DNA of 64,000 nucleotides, taken from NCBI RefSeq assembly GCF_024399315.1, contig NZ_CP075170.1, positions 3,658,001 to 3,722,000 on the forward strand, given 5' to 3'. A model generated the notes under the pieces. It worked only from the letters and a program-made list of their open reading frames with translations, did no database searches and was not told the origin of the DNA. The position numbers and the translations under genes were made by a program. Shown in pieces: positions 41,184 through 50,647 of this stretch. Source of the stretch: Chryseobacterium sp. MA9. GTDB lineage: Bacteria > Bacteroidota > Bacteroidia > Flavobacteriales > Weeksellaceae. Each line of letters begins with the position of its first letter. Positions within the stretch are counted from its first letter, which is position 1.

Positions 41184-42755
41184 TTAGACTAAATCTTTAT
41201 TATAAAACGCTCCCTTATTCTCTGTCATTTCCATGGATTGGGTAATGATGAGGTGAGCAACGGTTGTTAAGTTTCTTAATTCTGACAGCTGAGGGGAAAG
41301 AATAGAGTAGTGATAGATTTCATCCACAGCAGCAGCAATTTCCTGGTGTTTCTGGAGTGCCATGTTCAGACGTCTGTTACTTCTTACAATACCTACAAGG
41401 TCACTCATCATTTCCTGAAGCTGCTTTCTGAGATAGCTTACGATGACCATTTCATCCATGATTTTCATTCCTTCTTCATCCCATTCAGGAACGGCTTTCA
41501 GATCATCAAAGTTGAAACTGTTTTCATTCAAAAGTTCTACTGTTTTCATGGCAGCATTGTGTCCGAAAACCAAGCCTTCAAGAAGAGAGTTGGATGCAAG
41601 TCTGTTGGCTCCGTGAAGTCCTGAGTTGGTACATTCACCCACAGCAAAAAGATTTCTGATGGAAGACTGTCCGTCTCTGTCAACTTCAATCCCACCCATT
41701 AGATAGTGGCAGGCTGGTACAACAGGGATTAATTGAGTGAAGGGATCAATTCCTTCGTCTCTGCATTTTTTATAAATATTGGGAAAATGTTCTAAGAATT
41801 TTTCATGGTTCATTTCCTTGCAGTCTAAGCCAACAAATTCGTCACCGGTAATTTTCATTTCGGCGTCGATGGCTCTTGCAACAATGTCTCTGGATGCTAA
41901 TTCTTCACGTTCATCATACTTATGCATGAATTTTTCACCCCTTTTGGTTCTTAATTTTGCTCCGTCTCCACGAACGGCTTCTGAAATTAAAAACAACATT
42001 CCATCCATTTTGCTGTACAAAGCTGTTGGGTGGAACTGGTAATACTGCATATTGGAAACCTTTCCTTTTGCACGGGCTACAAAGGCAATTCCGTCTCCTG
42101 TAGCAATAGTAGGATTGGTGGTGTTTTTATAAACATGTCCGGCACCTCCTGTTGCAACCAGAGTTATTTTAGAGGTAATTTTTTTGATGGTCTTGGATTT
42201 TTCATCCAGAATATAAGCGCCATAGCAATGGATATCTCCTTCGTTGAGTTCTTTTCCAGGAACATGGTGCTGTGTAATAATATCAATTACATAATGATGG
42301 TCGAGGATTTCGATATTCGGGCTGCTATTGGCTGTTTCCAGCAAAGCTCTTTCAATTTCAAATCCTGTAATATCTTTGTGGTGTACGATTCTGTTTTCTG
42401 TATGGCCTCCTTCTCTTCCTAAAGCGAATTTGCCGTTCTTCATGTCAAATTGGGCACCCCATTCTACAATTTCGTTGAATCTTGCAGGAGCTTCTCTTAC
42501 TACCATTTCTACGACATCGCGCTTGTTTTCCCCGTCACCGGCACGCATTGTATCGTCAATATGTTTTTGGAAGTTGTCATTCTGAAAATCTGTAACAACA
42601 GCCAGACCGCCTTGTGCATATTTGGTATTGCTTTCATCTTCGTCAGATTTTGTTACAATAATGATTTTGGCATCAGGGAGCTGTTCAGAAACTTTAATGG
42701 CATAGGAAAGTCCGGAAATGCCGGAACCGATTACTAATACATCCGCTTTTATCAT
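41184..42755 (-). CDS. nadB: L-aspartate oxidase
   Basis: A 523-residue FAD enzyme oxidising aspartate to iminoaspartate, the first step of NAD synthesis. It has the dinucleotide fold DVLVIGSGISGLSYA (5-19), TKYAQGGLA, GREGGHTENRIVHHKD, YYQFHPTAL, ACHYLMGGIEVD and GECTNSGLHGANRLASNSL. Typical length. It is followed by nadC and preceded (34 nt) by the nitroreductase gene on the same strand, with a small AATCGTTT/AAACGATT hairpin (42773-42790) between. Confidence 0.96.
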   Translation of the reverse strand: MIKADVLVIGSGISGLSYAIKVSEQLPDAKIIIVTKSDEDESNTKYAQGGLAVVTDFQNDNFQKHIDDTMRAGDGENKRDVVEMVVREAPARFNEIVEWGAQFDMKNGKFALGREGGHTENRIVHHKDITGFEIERALLETANSSPNIEILDHHYVIDIITQHHVPGKELNEGDIHCYGAYILDEKSKTIKKITSKITLVATGGAGHVYKNTTNPTIATGDGIAFVARAKGKVSNMQYYQFHPTALYSKMDGMLFLISEAVRGDGAKLRTKRGEKFMHKYDEREELASRDIVARAIDAEMKITGDEFVGLDCKEMNHEKFLEHFPNIYKKCRDEGIDPFTQLIPVVPACHYLMGGIEVDRDGQSSIRNLFAVGECTNSGLHGANRLASNSLLEGLVFGHNAAMKTVELLNENSFNFDDLKAVPEWDEEGMKIMDEMVIVSYLRKQLQEMMSDLVGIVRSNRRLNMALQKHQEIAAAVDEIYHYSILSPQLSELRNLTTVAHLIITQSMEMTENKGAFYNKDLV

Positions 42756-42788
42756 ATGCTGGCTTTAGGTACAATCGTTTAAAAACGA

Positions 42789-43415
42789 TTAAATAAATTT
42801 AAACAATTTTTCGTTTGGTTTCCTTACTTTTTTCATGTGCTGGAAAAGGTCTTCTTCAGAACGGTAGCCTAAAGCGAGGGTAACGGTTACTTTTTCTGTT
42901 TCGGGATTGATATTCAGAATTTCTTCTATAAGATCCTGGCGGAAGCCTTCCATAGGGCAGGAGTCTATATTTTCAATAGCAGCGGCATACATAAGATTAG
43001 CCAATACTATATAGGACTGTTTTTCTGCCCAGTTGAAGATTTCATCCTGTGTCTTCTGGGTGATATGCTGATTAATACTGTTTCTGAAAGGATCCAGTTT
43101 TTCAACGGGAGTATCTCTTACTTCAGAAATATGATTAAAATACCCCCGGATATAGTTCTCTTCAATAATTTTCTTTGAAATGATAACGATAAGATGAGAA
43201 CAGGTGGATATCTGGGAAGGATTATAGAAAGCCGGAATCAGTTTCTGCTTCATTTCTTCACTCTCAACAATCACAATTTTATAAGGCTGAAGTCCCAGCG
43301 AACTGGCAGACAGCTTTCCTGACTCAAGAATATTGTGAAGAGTTTCCTGAGGAATAATCTGATGATTGAATTTTTTTACAGAATATCTTCTGCTTAAAGC
43401 TTCCAAATAATTCAT
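42789..43415 (-). CDS. Nitroreductase-family NAD(P)H oxidoreductase
   Basis: A 208-residue FMN-dependent protein with the family start YLEALSRRYSVKKFN, SASSLGLQPYKIVIV, ANLMYAAAIENIDSCPMEGF and VTLALGYRSEED. It resembles NfsB/dihydropteridine reductase. It reduces quinones or nitroaromatics in vitro; the natural substrate is not deducible. A -7 element (TAAATTTG) ends 4 nt before the ATG, predicting a leaderless mRNA. Confidence 0.9.
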   Translation of the reverse strand: MNYLEALSRRYSVKKFNHQIIPQETLHNILESGKLSASSLGLQPYKIVIVESEEMKQKLIPAFYNPSQISTCSHLIVIISKKIIEENYIRGYFNHISEVRDTPVEKLDPFRNSINQHITQKTQDEIFNWAEKQSYIVLANLMYAAAIENIDSCPMEGFRQDLIEEILNINPETEKVTVTLALGYRSEEDLFQHMKKVRKPNEKLFKFI

Positions 43416-43419
43416 AGGA

Positions 43420-43427
43420 CAAATTTA
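43420..43427 (-). promoter_or_regulatory. -7 element TAAATTTG, 4 nt before the nitroreductase ATG
   Basis: The minus strand reads TAAATTTG, TCCT, ATG. A leaderless transcript is predicted. Confidence 0.68.
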
Positions 43428-43487
43428 AGAATTGAATATGAATAAAGAGTCTTTAAAATGAAATATCTCCGCCCTGTTAATACAAAA

Positions 43488-43512
43488 AATCACCCTGGCT
43501 GGCAGGGTGATT
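43488..43512 (-). terminator. Terminator of T9SS surface protein 1
   Basis: AATCACCCTG (43488-43497) pairs with CAGGGTGATT (43503-43512), loop GCTGG; the A run before it is a T run on the minus strand. Confidence 0.92.
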
Positions 43513-43536
43513 CTTTTGATGTGATGGAAAGTGTAA

Positions 43537-45795
43537 TTATTCTCTGTTTTTTACAACAATCCAACCTGAGAATTTTATCGGAGTACTGTTTTTGTTATTT
43601 TCATTCCATGAAACAGAATACCAGTAATTTCCTGTAGGAACTTTTTTACTTCCATTAGTGGTACCTGCCCATTTGTAGCCATTGGTTTTATCGGCCTGGA
43701 ACATTTTGTAGCCATACCTGTCGAAGATACCTATTTCCAGATTCTGTTTATTAGCAAGTGCAGAATAATCAACAAAATCATTAATACCGTCATCATTAGG
43801 AGTGATCACGTTGATCAGATTTGGTACAGTAATATTAACTTCAACAGGAACGCAATTATAGCCGTCTCTTACATATACTTTAGCTTCTCCTCTGGCAATA
43901 TTGGTAAAGATATTGGAATCCTGCCAGTTGATATTGTCCATTGAATACTGGTATGGAGGAGTTCCCCCATTGGCGTATATCGTTACTGTACTTCCTGAAA
44001 TATCAACAGTGGTAATAACCGGATTATCGGAAGGATATACTGTTACTTTTTGCGTCGCAATACAATCTCCGGTTTTAAGTTTCACCCAATAAGTGCCTAC
44101 TCCTACATTTTTGATAGATTGAGTGGTGGCACCTGTGCTCCATTCATAGCTTTTGAAACCAGCTCCTGCATCTAATGTTGTTGTATTTTCTATACAGATC
44201 GTCTGATCAAGTAATGTTCTTGAGAAAACTGGAGGGATAACAGTTAAAGTAACTTTAGCAATTGAATAACATCCGTTTGCACTGAATACTTTAATGTAAA
44301 CAACCCCATTAGGAGCAATGTATGCCGCCGGAGTAGAGATTGCATTAGTTCCACTGATTGCGTCGGCTAATGAAGGGTAATATTCTTTTGTAAGTCCACC
44401 TTGGGAAACGATAGCTCCTGTAAGATTAAAAGATGCCATAGATGGATTGGTTTCTATAAAGCATGATTTTATTTCGGTATCGTTGACAACAACAATAGGG
44501 TAGATGTTCAGAGTAACTTTAGCTGTACTTACACAACCCTGAGGAGTAGTTACCTTTACATATATCGTAGCTGCTGCAGAAGCGTAGGCTGAAGGGTTTG
44601 TAATTTGGTTTGTACCATTATTAAGGTCATATAATGTAGGGTAGAATTCCTTGGTAACTCCCGCAACAGTTGTTACAGCAGCGGAGTTAAGATCAAAGGT
44701 CGCTGTTCCAGCATTGTTGTTATTACATCCGGTAAGGCTGGCGTCCGTTGCGGCAAATGGGGTAGGATTAAGCTGAATGACTCCGTCACCATTATCACAA
44801 AGAGTAGAAGTAGGATCCTTTACAACAACCTTGATGGTGGTGTTTCCTGAATATTGGAAACTAGCAGGATTGGCGATAGGCGTGGAGCTTCCCAAAACAT
44901 AATAAGTGAAAATATAGTTTCCAGGATTATTCACAAATTGAGAGTTAAAAGAAGTAAGATCCACTACACCATTTCCGGTAGCAGGATTTGTACATACGAA
45001 AGGAGTTACCGTATTACTTAAAATAGGAACTTTATCTACGAATACTTTAACATCTTTAATAGAATGTCTTGCGCTGGCACCTCCGGTTGCTGCAGAAAAA
45101 CCAAAATATCCTTGTGACATTCCTACTGCACCTCCGGAAGGAGCAAAAGACTGATCTACGATAAGTACGCCGTTTATCCTTACTTTGATAATCCAGTTTG
45201 TGGGATTGGTAAGGTCTGTTTCTCCGTTTACTTCAACGTGTCTGTACGTGTCTCCTACAAATGGTTGAGTAGCGATAAGGTCCTGAGAATGGTATGTACT
45301 TCCAGGAGTGGTATTGAACTCGATATTGTTACCAGCTGTATTATTGGTACCGTAAAGAATATGAACTTTACTCATCTGGCCTTCAGTAGTGTTGTTGAAA
45401 ATATCAAAACCAACCATTAGGCCGGAAGCATTCGCCGGGATACCAAGTCCTCCTCCTGAAACGAATCCTGTAGGTGGATTGGCAAGATACCAAAAGGTAA
45501 AGCCATCTCCTTTTCCAAACTGAGTAGTTCCGTTTCCGTCAATTCTGAAATCGAATTCCACTTTCCATTTATCACAATAGCTCAGAGTGATAGGAGTGGA
45601 TAATTTTACAGCCCCGTATCTGCTGGTTTGATCGGTTGTAAGTCTTACAAAGTCTCCGCTTACGATAGCATCAGAGACAAGATCCCAGCCCGTTGTGTTT
45701 ACAGGGTTTCCGGTAAGTTGGTAGGTTTGTGAAAATAAGCTTCCCGGCAAGCATAATAAGATAGTCAGTACAAAAATGAGTATATCTTTTTTCAT
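43537..45795 (-). CDS. T9SS type B surface protein 1, lectin-like N-terminus, C-type 1
   Basis: A 752-residue secreted protein. Signal peptide to about residue 23. Residues 24-255 form an L-type lectin-like domain (WKVEFDFRIDG, GFTFWYLANPP, GLMVGFDIFNNT, GYFGFSAATGG). Three or four ~80-residue repeats follow (each C...N..AT.DL or FNL....Y.PSL.DA..GTN.I), then an Ig-like module (DAGAGFKSYEWSTGATTQSI), a SprB-like repeat (GGTPPYQYSMDNINWQDSN), and the T9SS type B C-terminal domain (ITPNDDGINDFVDYS ... FDRYGYKMF ... GWIVVKNRE). It is exported by type IX secretion and surface bound. Likely an adhesin; the ligand is unknown. Confidence 0.9.
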   Translation of the reverse strand: MKKDILIFVLTILLCLPGSLFSQTYQLTGNPVNTTGWDLVSDAIVSGDFVRLTTDQTSRYGAVKLSTPITLSYCDKWKVEFDFRIDGNGTTQFGKGDGFTFWYLANPPTGFVSGGGLGIPANASGLMVGFDIFNNTTEGQMSKVHILYGTNNTAGNNIEFNTTPGSTYHSQDLIATQPFVGDTYRHVEVNGETDLTNPTNWIIKVRINGVLIVDQSFAPSGGAVGMSQGYFGFSAATGGASARHSIKDVKVFVDKVPILSNTVTPFVCTNPATGNGVVDLTSFNSQFVNNPGNYIFTYYVLGSSTPIANPASFQYSGNTTIKVVVKDPTSTLCDNGDGVIQLNPTPFAATDASLTGCNNNNAGTATFDLNSAAVTTVAGVTKEFYPTLYDLNNGTNQITNPSAYASAAATIYVKVTTPQGCVSTAKVTLNIYPIVVVNDTEIKSCFIETNPSMASFNLTGAIVSQGGLTKEYYPSLADAISGTNAISTPAAYIAPNGVVYIKVFSANGCYSIAKVTLTVIPPVFSRTLLDQTICIENTTTLDAGAGFKSYEWSTGATTQSIKNVGVGTYWVKLKTGDCIATQKVTVYPSDNPVITTVDISGSTVTIYANGGTPPYQYSMDNINWQDSNIFTNIARGEAKVYVRDGYNCVPVEVNITVPNLINVITPNDDGINDFVDYSALANKQNLEIGIFDRYGYKMFQADKTNGYKWAGTTNGSKKVPTGNYWYSVSWNENNKNSTPIKFSGWIVVKNRE

Positions 45796-45905
45796 AGTGG
45801 ATGGATTGTGATGTTATACTTGTTCTTAGAAATAAAATTGTTTTTTTAATGTTTGAATTGATCATAAAACAATCTCTGATTGGGCAGGTCTTGTCTTTAA
45901 TACCA

Positions 45906-45928
45906 AAACTACCCCAAATGAGGTAGTT
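45906..45928 (-). terminator. Terminator of T9SS surface protein 2
   Basis: AACTACC (45907-45913) pairs with GGTAGTT (45922-45928), loop CCAAATGA; weak T tract on the minus strand. Confidence 0.7.
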
Positions 45929-45941
45929 CTGATAGTAAAAT

Positions 45942-48200
45942 TTATTCTCTGTTTTTTACCAATACCCAGCCTGAGTATTTGGTTTCAGTATTGTCTTTAT
46001 TGTTTTCGTTCCATGAGATGGTGTACCAGTAAGTTCCTGTAAGAACTTTTTTACCGGAAGCAGTTCCGTCCCAGGTGAAGTTTCTCATCTTTCCGGCTTC
46101 GTACAGTTTATTACCATATCTGTCGTAGACGATGAAGATCAGATTTTTCTTATAAGCGAGTGCAGAGTAGTCAATGAAGTCGTTTACGTTGTCTCCGTTC
46201 GGGGTGATAGCATTAATCAGATTCGGTACAGTGATCTGAACTTCAATAGGAGTACAGTTATAGAAATCTTTTACATACACTCTTACTTCTCCTCTTGCCA
46301 GTCCGGTGAAAATATTGCTGGTCTGCCAGTTGACTCCATCCAGAGAGAATTGATACTGAGGTTTTCCTCCTGCTACATTTACCGTTATCGTGTTGTTATC
46401 AATATCAATGCTGGAGATCACGGGATTTGCGGATGCGTTTATTTTTACAATCTGTGTAGTGATACAGTTACCGGTTTTAAGCTTCACCCAATAAACACCT
46501 ACTCCCAGGTCTTTAACAGATGAGGTAGTTGCTCCGGTGCTCCATTCATAGCCATCAAATCCAGGACCTGCGTCCAGATCTGTTTTTTCACCAATACAAA
46601 TGGTTTTGTCTTTCAGAACAGAAGATGGTACAGGTGGTAATACAATAAGGTTGATTTTAGCAATATTAAAGCATCCGTTGGCATCTGTTACTTTTGCATA
46701 AACGGCAGTACTTGTGGATAAGTACTGAAGAGGGTTCATGATCTCATTGGTTCCGTCTAAAGCATTAGCAATGGATGTATAATATTTTTTTGATACTCCG
46801 GTAGTTAATGTAGTAACATCCGCTGTGGTCAGATTAAAAATAGCATTGGTAATATTGTTTTCAATAAAACATGATCTAAGTGTAGCTTCTTTCACAGGAG
46901 TGTCCGGATAAAATGCCAGCGTAATTTTTGCTGTACCTGTACATCCCTGAGGAGTTGTTACCTTTACATATACTTCTCCCGGAGCAGATAAATAGTTGCC
47001 GGGATTCTGAATCTCATTAGTGTCTGCATTGAGATCTGCTAACGTTTTATAATATTTTTTAACCGCTCCCGGAACACCTGTGACATTTGCTGTATTCAGG
47101 TTAAAAGTTGCAGTTCCGGCTTTGTTATTATTACATACTGTAATGGTTTTATCCTCGGCTTTGAAAGGCGCAAGAACTAGTAATATCTTACCATCCGGGT
47201 TATCACAAAGCAAACCTGCATTATCTTTAATGACAACTGTAACTGTTGTATTAGCATTGAATTGATAATTGGCAGGATTGGCAATAGGCGTGGAACTTCC
47301 CAGAGGATAATAAGTAAATGTATAATTTGAAGGGTTATTGACAAATTGCGAATTGAAAGATGTTAGGTTTACAGATCCGTATCCTGTAGTAGGATTAGGG
47401 CAGAAAGACTGGGTGGCTGAGTTTTGTAAAATAGGAACTTTATCAGTATAAATTTTTACATTTTTAATAGAATGTCTTGACCTTGCGCCTCCTGTAGAAG
47501 CTGAAAATCCAAAATACCCTACAGTCATTGCGGCAGCCGTTCCGGAAGGAGCAAAAGACTGGTTACAAATCACATTACCGTCTATTGTTATTTTTAAGAT
47601 CCAGCTGGTAGGAGCTGCGGGATCTACCTGTGCCGTTACTTCAACATGTTTAAAAGTTGTTCCCTGAAATGGCTGGGTAGTATTCAGATCTGGTGAGTGA
47701 AAAGAACTTCCAGCAACATTAAAGAACTCAACATTATTGGTGTCACTCGTATTTTGAACTTGCCCATAAGCAACGTGAACCTTGCTCATTGTAGCAGTTG
47801 TAGTATTGTTATAAGTATCAAATCCTACGACAAGACCTACAGCATTTTGAGATACTCCAAGCCCGGATCCCAATACACTTGCAACCGGCGGGTTGGCCAG
47901 ATACCAGAATGCAATTCCATCTCCGTTGGCGGTTTGGTTAGAATCCATTCTGAAATCAAATTCCACTCTCCATTTGTCACAATATTTTAAATTGATAGGG
48001 TCATTCAGCCTGATAGAACCGGATTGGTTGTTGGTATCCGGGGTGAGCTGAATAAAATCTGTGTTTACCTGGGTAGGGGAAACCATCGTCCATCCAGTAG
48101 TAGTCACTGGGTTTCCGATAAGTTGATAAGTCTGGGCAAAGGACTTCCCAGCTATACAAAGTAAAAAAACAGATAAATACAATAATAGATTTTTATTCAT
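45942..48200 (-). CDS. T9SS type B surface protein 2, lectin-like N-terminus, C-type 2
   Basis: A 752-residue paralogue with the same N-terminal architecture as the previous gene product: signal peptide, L-type lectin-like domain (WRVEFDFRMDSNQ, GIAFWYLANPP, YFGFSASTGGARSRHSIKN), repeats, Ig-like module (DAGPGFDGYEWSTGAT), SprB-like repeat (GGKPQYQFSLDGVNWQ) and type B C-terminus. Its C-terminal third, however, is closest to the protein at 50648 rather than its lectin-type neighbour (shared NAITPNGDNVND, SALAYKKNLIFIVYDRYGNK, SGWVLVKN). Surface exposed through T9SS; an adhesive role is inferred. Confidence 0.9.
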   Translation of the reverse strand: MNKNLLLYLSVFLLCIAGKSFAQTYQLIGNPVTTTGWTMVSPTQVNTDFIQLTPDTNNQSGSIRLNDPINLKYCDKWRVEFDFRMDSNQTANGDGIAFWYLANPPVASVLGSGLGVSQNAVGLVVGFDTYNNTTTATMSKVHVAYGQVQNTSDTNNVEFFNVAGSSFHSPDLNTTQPFQGTTFKHVEVTAQVDPAAPTSWILKITIDGNVICNQSFAPSGTAAAMTVGYFGFSASTGGARSRHSIKNVKIYTDKVPILQNSATQSFCPNPTTGYGSVNLTSFNSQFVNNPSNYTFTYYPLGSSTPIANPANYQFNANTTVTVVIKDNAGLLCDNPDGKILLVLAPFKAEDKTITVCNNNKAGTATFNLNTANVTGVPGAVKKYYKTLADLNADTNEIQNPGNYLSAPGEVYVKVTTPQGCTGTAKITLAFYPDTPVKEATLRSCFIENNITNAIFNLTTADVTTLTTGVSKKYYTSIANALDGTNEIMNPLQYLSTSTAVYAKVTDANGCFNIAKINLIVLPPVPSSVLKDKTICIGEKTDLDAGPGFDGYEWSTGATTSSVKDLGVGVYWVKLKTGNCITTQIVKINASANPVISSIDIDNNTITVNVAGGKPQYQFSLDGVNWQTSNIFTGLARGEVRVYVKDFYNCTPIEVQITVPNLINAITPNGDNVNDFIDYSALAYKKNLIFIVYDRYGNKLYEAGKMRNFTWDGTASGKKVLTGTYWYTISWNENNKDNTETKYSGWVLVKNRE

Positions 48201-48364
48201 TTAAATGGGACTTTGATTAATGTGTAAAGATATTAAATCCCAATCAATTAATGTGTATTTAACGTTAATTTTGCTAAAATTTTAATAATATTTTAAAAAA
48301 ATACCGCTTATTATGATATAATGGTGAATGTTGTTGGAGTTATTACTTATTTGTATTAATTAAA

Positions 48365-48841
48365 TTAAAATAGGGAATTGCTATCCAAACCCTCGAAATA
48401 AGTGTCAATTTCGAGATCGGAAGAATTGGCTGCGGCAACGGCTAATTTGTCACAAAGCTCATTTTCAAAGTGGCCTGCATGGCCTTTTATCCAATGCATT
48501 TTTGGGGTATGTTTATTGTATAGCTCAACAAATTTTTTCCAAAGGTCAGGGTTCTTTACGTTCTTCCATCCTCGTTTGATCCATCCGGCAATCCAGTTTT
48601 GGTTTATCGCATCAGATACGTATTTACTGTCAGTATACACGTGGATCTCATTCTCTGTTGATTTCAGTTTTTCCAATGCAGTGATGACTGCCAGAAGTTC
48701 CATTCTGTTGTTGGTGGTTTTTCGAAATCCTTTGGAAAATGTTTTCTGATAATTTTTTTCCGGAACACGCATGAGAATTCCATATCCGCCTTTTCCCGGA
48801 TTTCCGCTGCAAGCCCCGTCGGTATAAATTTCGATTCTCAA
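48365..48841 (-). CDS. rnhA: Ribonuclease HI
   Basis: A 158-residue enzyme that cuts RNA in RNA-DNA hybrids. The catalytic carboxylates are visible: Asp8 (IYTDGACSGNPGKGG), Glu48 (NNRMELLAV), Asp71 (VYTDSKYV) and Asp131 (NELCDKLAV), with IKGHAGH before the last. Full length with a ~20-residue acidic tail. It lies alone between T9SS genes and dnaB; the near-match CAGATTTG just upstream may be its -7 box. Confidence 0.95.
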   Translation of the reverse strand: MRIEIYTDGACSGNPGKGGYGILMRVPEKNYQKTFSKGFRKTTNNRMELLAVITALEKLKSTENEIHVYTDSKYVSDAINQNWIAGWIKRGWKNVKNPDLWKKFVELYNKHTPKMHWIKGHAGHFENELCDKLAVAAANSSDLEIDTYFEGLDSNSLF

Positions 48842-48906
48842 ATCTGCTTTTTAAAAAATTGAATTATGGGTTGTGAATTTAAACTGAATTTGGATTAATC
48901 GTCAAC

Positions 48907-50493
48907 TTAAAAAGGAAAATCATCATCATCATCAAAATCATTCATGGATGAACCGGAAAGTTTTGAGCTGTCCGGAAGGTCAAAGGCTGCCCCTGGCTGA
49001 ATGGTGGTTTTGATTTTGTCAAAGCCGCTAGGTTCTCCAAAGTTAGAAGGATATCCTCCTCCGGCTCCGTCCATTGCAGCTTCAATATCACCAAATTTTG
49101 CAAAATGTTTCAAGAAAGATAGTCGGACATCTGCTGTAGCACCATTCCTGTGTTTTGCAATAATCAGTTCGGCCTGGTTTTCAGTAGATGTTTCCTGCCC
49201 TTCTTCATCATTATCCCAAACGGTAATTTTATAATATTCCGGTCTGAAGATGAAAGATACGATATCTGCATCCTGTTCAATCGCTCCTGATTCCCTCAAG
49301 TCTGAAAGTTGAGGTCTTTTTCCCGGACGGGCCTCCACACTTCTCGAAAGCTGTGAAAGAGCAATTACCGGAACGTTAAGTTCTTTTGCAATCGCTTTTA
49401 ATGAACGTGAAATCATGGAGATCTCCTGTTCACGGTTTCCGACTCCTTTTCCGCCGCTGCTTCCTGCTGTCATCAGCTGAAGGTAGTCAACCATGATAAT
49501 TCTTACTCCATGCTGCATTACAAGTCTTCGGCATTTTGCACGGAAGTCGAATATGGAAAGGGAAGGGGTCTCGTCAATATATAAAGGAGCATTTTCTAAC
49601 TCAGATACATTGGAAAATAGCCTCTGCCATTCTTCATCATCCAAAGTTCCTTTTCTTAATTTCTCAGAAGAAATCCTTGTTTCAGAAGCGATCATTCTGG
49701 TGATCAGCTGTACAGATGCCATCTCGAGAGAGAAAAGAGCCATAGGGACTTTGTGTCCTACTGCAATATTTCTTGCCATGGAAAGAAGGAATGCCGTTTT
49801 ACCCATCGCGGGACGTGCGGCAATAATGATAAGATCAGAATTCTGCCATCCACCGGTTTCTTTATCCACATCTCGGAATCCTGAAGGAACCCCTGAAAGT
49901 CCTTCTTTATCTTTTAAAGATTTAATCGTATCAATAGCCTGTTTTACTAATGAATTGGCCGTATCGAATCCTTTTTTAATCGTTCCGTTGGTGATCTCAA
50001 AAAAAGACTGTTCAGCTTTATCCAAAAGTTCAAAAACATCGGTTGACTCTTTGTATGAAGAATCAATAACATTGGCAGAAACATTTATAAGGCTTCTTAA
50101 AATATATTTTTCAAGAATAACACGTACATGATATTCAATATGGGCAGATGAGCTTACTCCCATCGTCAGATCAATGATATAGTGGTCACCGCCTGCCTGG
50201 CTTAGTTTATCTTCTTTTTTTAAATTCTGAATAATGGTCATTAAGTCTACCGGTTGGTTTCCCTCATAAAGCTTTAGGATGGTAGAAAAGATGACCTGAT
50301 GTCTCGGATCATAAAATACTTCTGGGGTAAGAAGGTCAATGGAATGATCAAGCCCTTTTTTGTCAATCAAAAAAGTTCCGATAACAAGTCTTTCAAAATC
50401 CACTGCATTGGGAGGCATTTTTCCATCCGCAATAGACAATTCTTTTGCAAAGTTTCCGTGTGTAAGGGATGATAATGTTTCTTTCTGCGCCAT
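48907..50493 (-). CDS. dnaB: Replicative DNA helicase DnaB with SSB-like acidic tail
   Basis: A 528-residue hexameric helicase. N-terminal domain (PPNAVDFERLVIGTFLID, the canonical PxxxEAExxVLG-like start), linker, RecA-type core with Walker A AARPAMGKTAF (225-235), MFSLEMASVQLITRM-like region, Walker B IIMVDYLQLM and QLSRSVEARPGKRPQLSDLR. The C-terminal ~30 residues are linker-like and end in MNDFDDDDDFPF. This closely copies the SSB tip (E. coli MDFDDDIPF), which docks many replication and repair proteins. A -7 element ends 4 nt before the ATG, predicting a leaderless mRNA. Confidence 0.96.
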   Translation of the reverse strand: MAQKETLSSLTHGNFAKELSIADGKMPPNAVDFERLVIGTFLIDKKGLDHSIDLLTPEVFYDPRHQVIFSTILKLYEGNQPVDLMTIIQNLKKEDKLSQAGGDHYIIDLTMGVSSSAHIEYHVRVILEKYILRSLINVSANVIDSSYKESTDVFELLDKAEQSFFEITNGTIKKGFDTANSLVKQAIDTIKSLKDKEGLSGVPSGFRDVDKETGGWQNSDLIIIAARPAMGKTAFLLSMARNIAVGHKVPMALFSLEMASVQLITRMIASETRISSEKLRKGTLDDEEWQRLFSNVSELENAPLYIDETPSLSIFDFRAKCRRLVMQHGVRIIMVDYLQLMTAGSSGGKGVGNREQEISMISRSLKAIAKELNVPVIALSQLSRSVEARPGKRPQLSDLRESGAIEQDADIVSFIFRPEYYKITVWDNDEEGQETSTENQAELIIAKHRNGATADVRLSFLKHFAKFGDIEAAMDGAGGGYPSNFGEPSGFDKIKTTIQPGAAFDLPDSSKLSGSSMNDFDDDDDFPF

Positions 50494-50497
50494 GTTG

Positions 50498-50505
50498 CAA
50501 AGATA
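50498..50505 (-). promoter_or_regulatory. -7 element TATCTTTG, 4 nt before dnaB ATG
   Basis: The minus strand reads TATCTTTG, CAAC, ATG. No room for a Shine-Dalgarno leader. Confidence 0.7.
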
Positions 50506-50600
50506 GTTTATTTAAAAAATAATAAAAAAATAGTATTCAACAAATTATTAGCAGTCTTTCGGAAAATGCTGTAAACAGGAGATTGATCTTGTTGATAAAA

Positions 50601-50627
50601 AAAATCACCTCAGTCTGAGGTGATTTT
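50601..50627 (-). terminator. Terminator of T9SS surface protein 3
   Basis: AAAATCACCTCA (50601-50612) pairs with TGAGGTGATTTT (50616-50627), loop GTC, with A and T flanks. Confidence 0.92.
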
Positions 50628-50647
50628 TCAAAAAGATTAAGTATAGC

